The notes beneath the pieces were generated by a model, which did no database searches, was not told the DNA's origin, and worked only from the letters and a program-made list of their open reading frames with translations. From positions 1 to 54,188 of the forward strand of contig JALCQM010000019.1 in assembly GCA_022651245.1 (NCBI GenBank): a stretch of DNA of 54,188 nt, given 5' to 3'. Made by a program: the position numbers and the translations under genes. Within the stretch, counting starts at the first letter, position 1, and every line of letters starts with the position of its first letter. Shown piece after piece: positions 52,398 to 54,188 of this stretch. The stretch comes from Lactobacillus sp. (GTDB lineage Bacteria > Bacillota > Bacilli > Lactobacillales > Lactobacillaceae).

Positions 52398-52435
52398 GAG
52401 CGGAGCCCCACGGATTTAGGCATGTGCCTAAGGCA
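52398..52435 (+). repeat. Nested-hairpin repeat, array B copy 4, 5' half only
   Basis: The first 38 bases match copy 1 with one difference, then similarity stops after CCTAAGGC. The 3' half is missing, and the ribosome binding site of the helicase gene follows 20 bases later. Confidence 0.8.
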
Positions 52436-52470
52436 GCAAGGCGTGTCATCAGAGCAAAGGAGGAGTGGCC

Positions 52471-54188
52471 ATGGTCAAAAATCGTATCGGCGTGCGCGAA
52501 TTCGTCGAATTCACCGTTCGAACCGGGGACTTAAACCCGATCACGACAAACTCGAATAACACCGCCTTGATCGGGGCTAAGATTCACCGCCGCCTCCAAT
52601 CGGCGTATGATGACACCTATGAAAAAGAGGTCTACATGCAACATGCGGTGGTGGTCAACGATACCGATTACGTGATCGATGGTCGCGCCGATGGGGTGCA
52701 AACGACGGCTACCCGCGTGGTGGTCGAGGAGATCAAAACCTCTGCGCGGGCTTGGGACCAGTTGCCGCAAAACACCAAAGACCGTTACTGGGCCCAGGCT
52801 CGGGTGTATGGCCACTTTCTCTGCCAAGACCGTGATCTTGATGAGATCACACTCGACCTGGTTTACTATCAGACCTCTAATGATCAGGTCACCCGTTTTA
52901 CTGAAACCCACAGTGCCGAAGCACTCAGCCTGATGTTTGATGACTTGCTCACCGAATTCGCCGATTGGTTGAAAATGCGCAGTGATATTATCCAGACGCG
53001 CAACGCTAGTATCGCCACACTCGCGTTTCCTTTTTCCGAGTACCGGAAGGGCCAATACGAACTGGCCAGTGCCGCCTACAAAACGATCCTGGCCTCAACG
53101 CGCCTGTTCGTCGAAGCCCCGACCGGTACCGGTAAAACGATCTCGACGTTGTTCCCCACGATCAAGGCCATGGGTGCCGGGCTGATCCAGCGCTGTTTTT
53201 ACCTCACCGCCAAGCAAAGCACGCGCCACGTTGCCGAAGGGGCCATGGGACTGATGGAAACGCACGGCTTACACGCCAAAAGCATCACCCTGACGGCTAA
53301 AGATACGATCACGTTCGCCGATGAACCAGAAGACCCGACTAAGAATCCGTATATGCTGGGTTATTATGATCGGCTCAAGCCGGCGTTGAAGGACATGCTG
53401 GCAAACGAAGACCAGATCACCCGCCCAACCGTCGAGCGTTATGCCCACAAACACACCCTCGATCCCTTCGAGTTCTCACTTGATGCTAGCCTTTTTTGCG
53501 ACGTCATCATCTGCGATTATAACTATTTATTCGACCCCGCCGTTTTCTTACAGCGCTTCTTCAGCGAACCAGACGATGCCAACTTCTTCTTAGTTGATGA
53601 GGCACACAACCTGGTCAGCAGGGCGCGCGATATGTACTCCGCTGAAATCGACGATGCAGCCTTCGCCCAACTAAAAGTCGCCTTGGCCCCATTCAAAGGC
53701 GAGGGCCTCCCTGCGATCAAAGGGAACTTGACCAAACTTCTGACGGCCTTTGATGTCGTGCGCTTAGGGATGGACGGCCAACGCGAAAGCTTCACTCCGG
53801 AACCAGCCGCCGGGTTTGTCGAAGCCGTCGACCGCTTAGGCCAAAGCATCCACGACTGGCTCACCAGCGACGTGCGCACCGATCAGCAAACCGTCGTCGA
53901 CTTGCTACTACCCGTTTATTTTGTTTGCCTCGGCTTCTTGCGGATCAACGATTTCTACAACGATTGTTTCGAAACCAAGCTGACCGCCGAACATGACCAC
54001 CTCGTGATCAAGCTGCTTTGCCTCGATCCCAGCGCGTTTATTGCCGATTCTTTAGCCAAGGGGCGGGGGGCCATCTTGTTTTCCGCGACCCTATCACCAA
54101 TGGCCTATTACCAAGACGTCCTTGGCGGCGCCGAGGATAGCCTCGCTTACCAACTGCCGTCGCCTTTTCCCGCCGCTCACCAGGCGGT
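52471..54188 (+). CDS. Nuclease-helicase: PD-(D/E)XK domain fused to XPD/DinG-like helicase (partial)
   Basis: An open frame of 572 codons running off the window. An N-terminal Cas4/RecB-like nuclease region has the D-(x)n-ExK residues Asp74 (IDGRADG) and Glu87/Lys89 (VVEEIKTS). The helicase part has Walker A APTGTGKT (216-223), motif II DEAH (376-379) and motif III FSATLSP. In most bacterial relatives the region between motifs Ia and II carries four Cys for a 4Fe-4S cluster. Here the matching places read KDTITFADE, TKNPYM and LDPFEF with no Cys. It probably acts in DNA repair. AAAGGAGG lies eight bases before ATG 52471, directly after the truncated repeat. Confidence 0.85.
   Translation, partial: MVKNRIGVREFVEFTVRTGDLNPITTNSNNTALIGAKIHRRLQSAYDDTYEKEVYMQHAVVVNDTDYVIDGRADGVQTTATRVVVEEIKTSARAWDQLPQNTKDRYWAQARVYGHFLCQDRDLDEITLDLVYYQTSNDQVTRFTETHSAEALSLMFDDLLTEFADWLKMRSDIIQTRNASIATLAFPFSEYRKGQYELASAAYKTILASTRLFVEAPTGTGKTISTLFPTIKAMGAGLIQRCFYLTAKQSTRHVAEGAMGLMETHGLHAKSITLTAKDTITFADEPEDPTKNPYMLGYYDRLKPALKDMLANEDQITRPTVERYAHKHTLDPFEFSLDASLFCDVIICDYNYLFDPAVFLQRFFSEPDDANFFLVDEAHNLVSRARDMYSAEIDDAAFAQLKVALAPFKGEGLPAIKGNLTKLLTAFDVVRLGMDGQRESFTPEPAAGFVEAVDRLGQSIHDWLTSDVRTDQQTVVDLLLPVYFVCLGFLRINDFYNDCFETKLTAEHDHLVIKLLCLDPSAFIADSLAKGRGAILFSATLSPMAYYQDVLGGAEDSLAYQLPSPFPAAHQA

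Overview
The window looks like chromosome of a relatively GC-rich member of the Lactobacillaceae. The signs are a complete mannose-type PTS operon with manO, a gluconate operon with a short Gnd, a gene encoding a fused solute-binding/permease ABC protein, T-box and lysine-riboswitch control, and many genes of lactic-acid-bacterial type. I cannot fix the genus or species from sequence alone. I see no prophage, insertion sequence or CRISPR array; one tRNA gene (Thr) is present and no rRNA.

Layout: 0.1-3.8 kb, minus-strand membrane operon for cell-surface glycosylation (YfhO-like protein, GT-C transferase, GtrA). 4-4.6 kb, ECF transporter S component. 4.7-8.5 kb, gluconate operon gnd-gntK-gntP behind a LacI-type operator. 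8.6-12 kb, manL-manM-manN-manO. 12.4-15.1 kb, a lysine riboswitch and a two-gene amino-acid ABC transporter, which the riboswitch identifies as a probable lysine importer. 15.3-19.1 kb, HAD phosphatase, small membrane protein, TPM-domain protein and DUF1002 protein. 19.1-23.9 kb, polyphosphate cluster ppx-ppk-ppx. 24-28.4 kb, aldo/keto reductase, an unidentified ~410-nt structured RNA, a uracil-DNA glycosylase-like protein, a MATE exporter and a SemiSWEET. 28.5-32.2 kb, LemA/TPM pair, two small membrane proteins and trpS behind a Trp T-box. 32.2-36 kb, osmoprotectant ABC operon with a disulfide reductase. 36.2-43.5 kb, HelD, CPBP protease, tRNA-Thr, HD hydrolase, MarR regulator, aldo/keto reductase, HAD phosphatase and small proteins. 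44-50 kb, brnQ, YczE-like protein, HAD phosphatase, rnhA, and a divergent LysR/aminotransferase pair. 50-54 kb, NlpC/P60 cell-wall hydrolase with a WalR-like box, a protein with a histone-H1-like tail, and a partial nuclease-helicase running off the end.

The most unusual features are two arrays (43.50-43.98 kb and 52.05-52.44 kb) of ~110-nt nested-hairpin repeats. All share the same end motifs and internal-loop signatures, but their stem sequences differ by compensatory changes, as expected of an element selected for its folded shape. One array lies between convergent gene ends. The other starts exactly where a predicted promoter would begin transcription towards the nuclease-helicase gene. 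Other notable points are the orphan structured RNA at 25.2-25.65 kb, the loss of all four Fe-S cysteine positions in the XPD/DinG-like helicase, a SemiSWEET without an ordinary start codon, and a disulfide reductase lacking the usual catalytic His.
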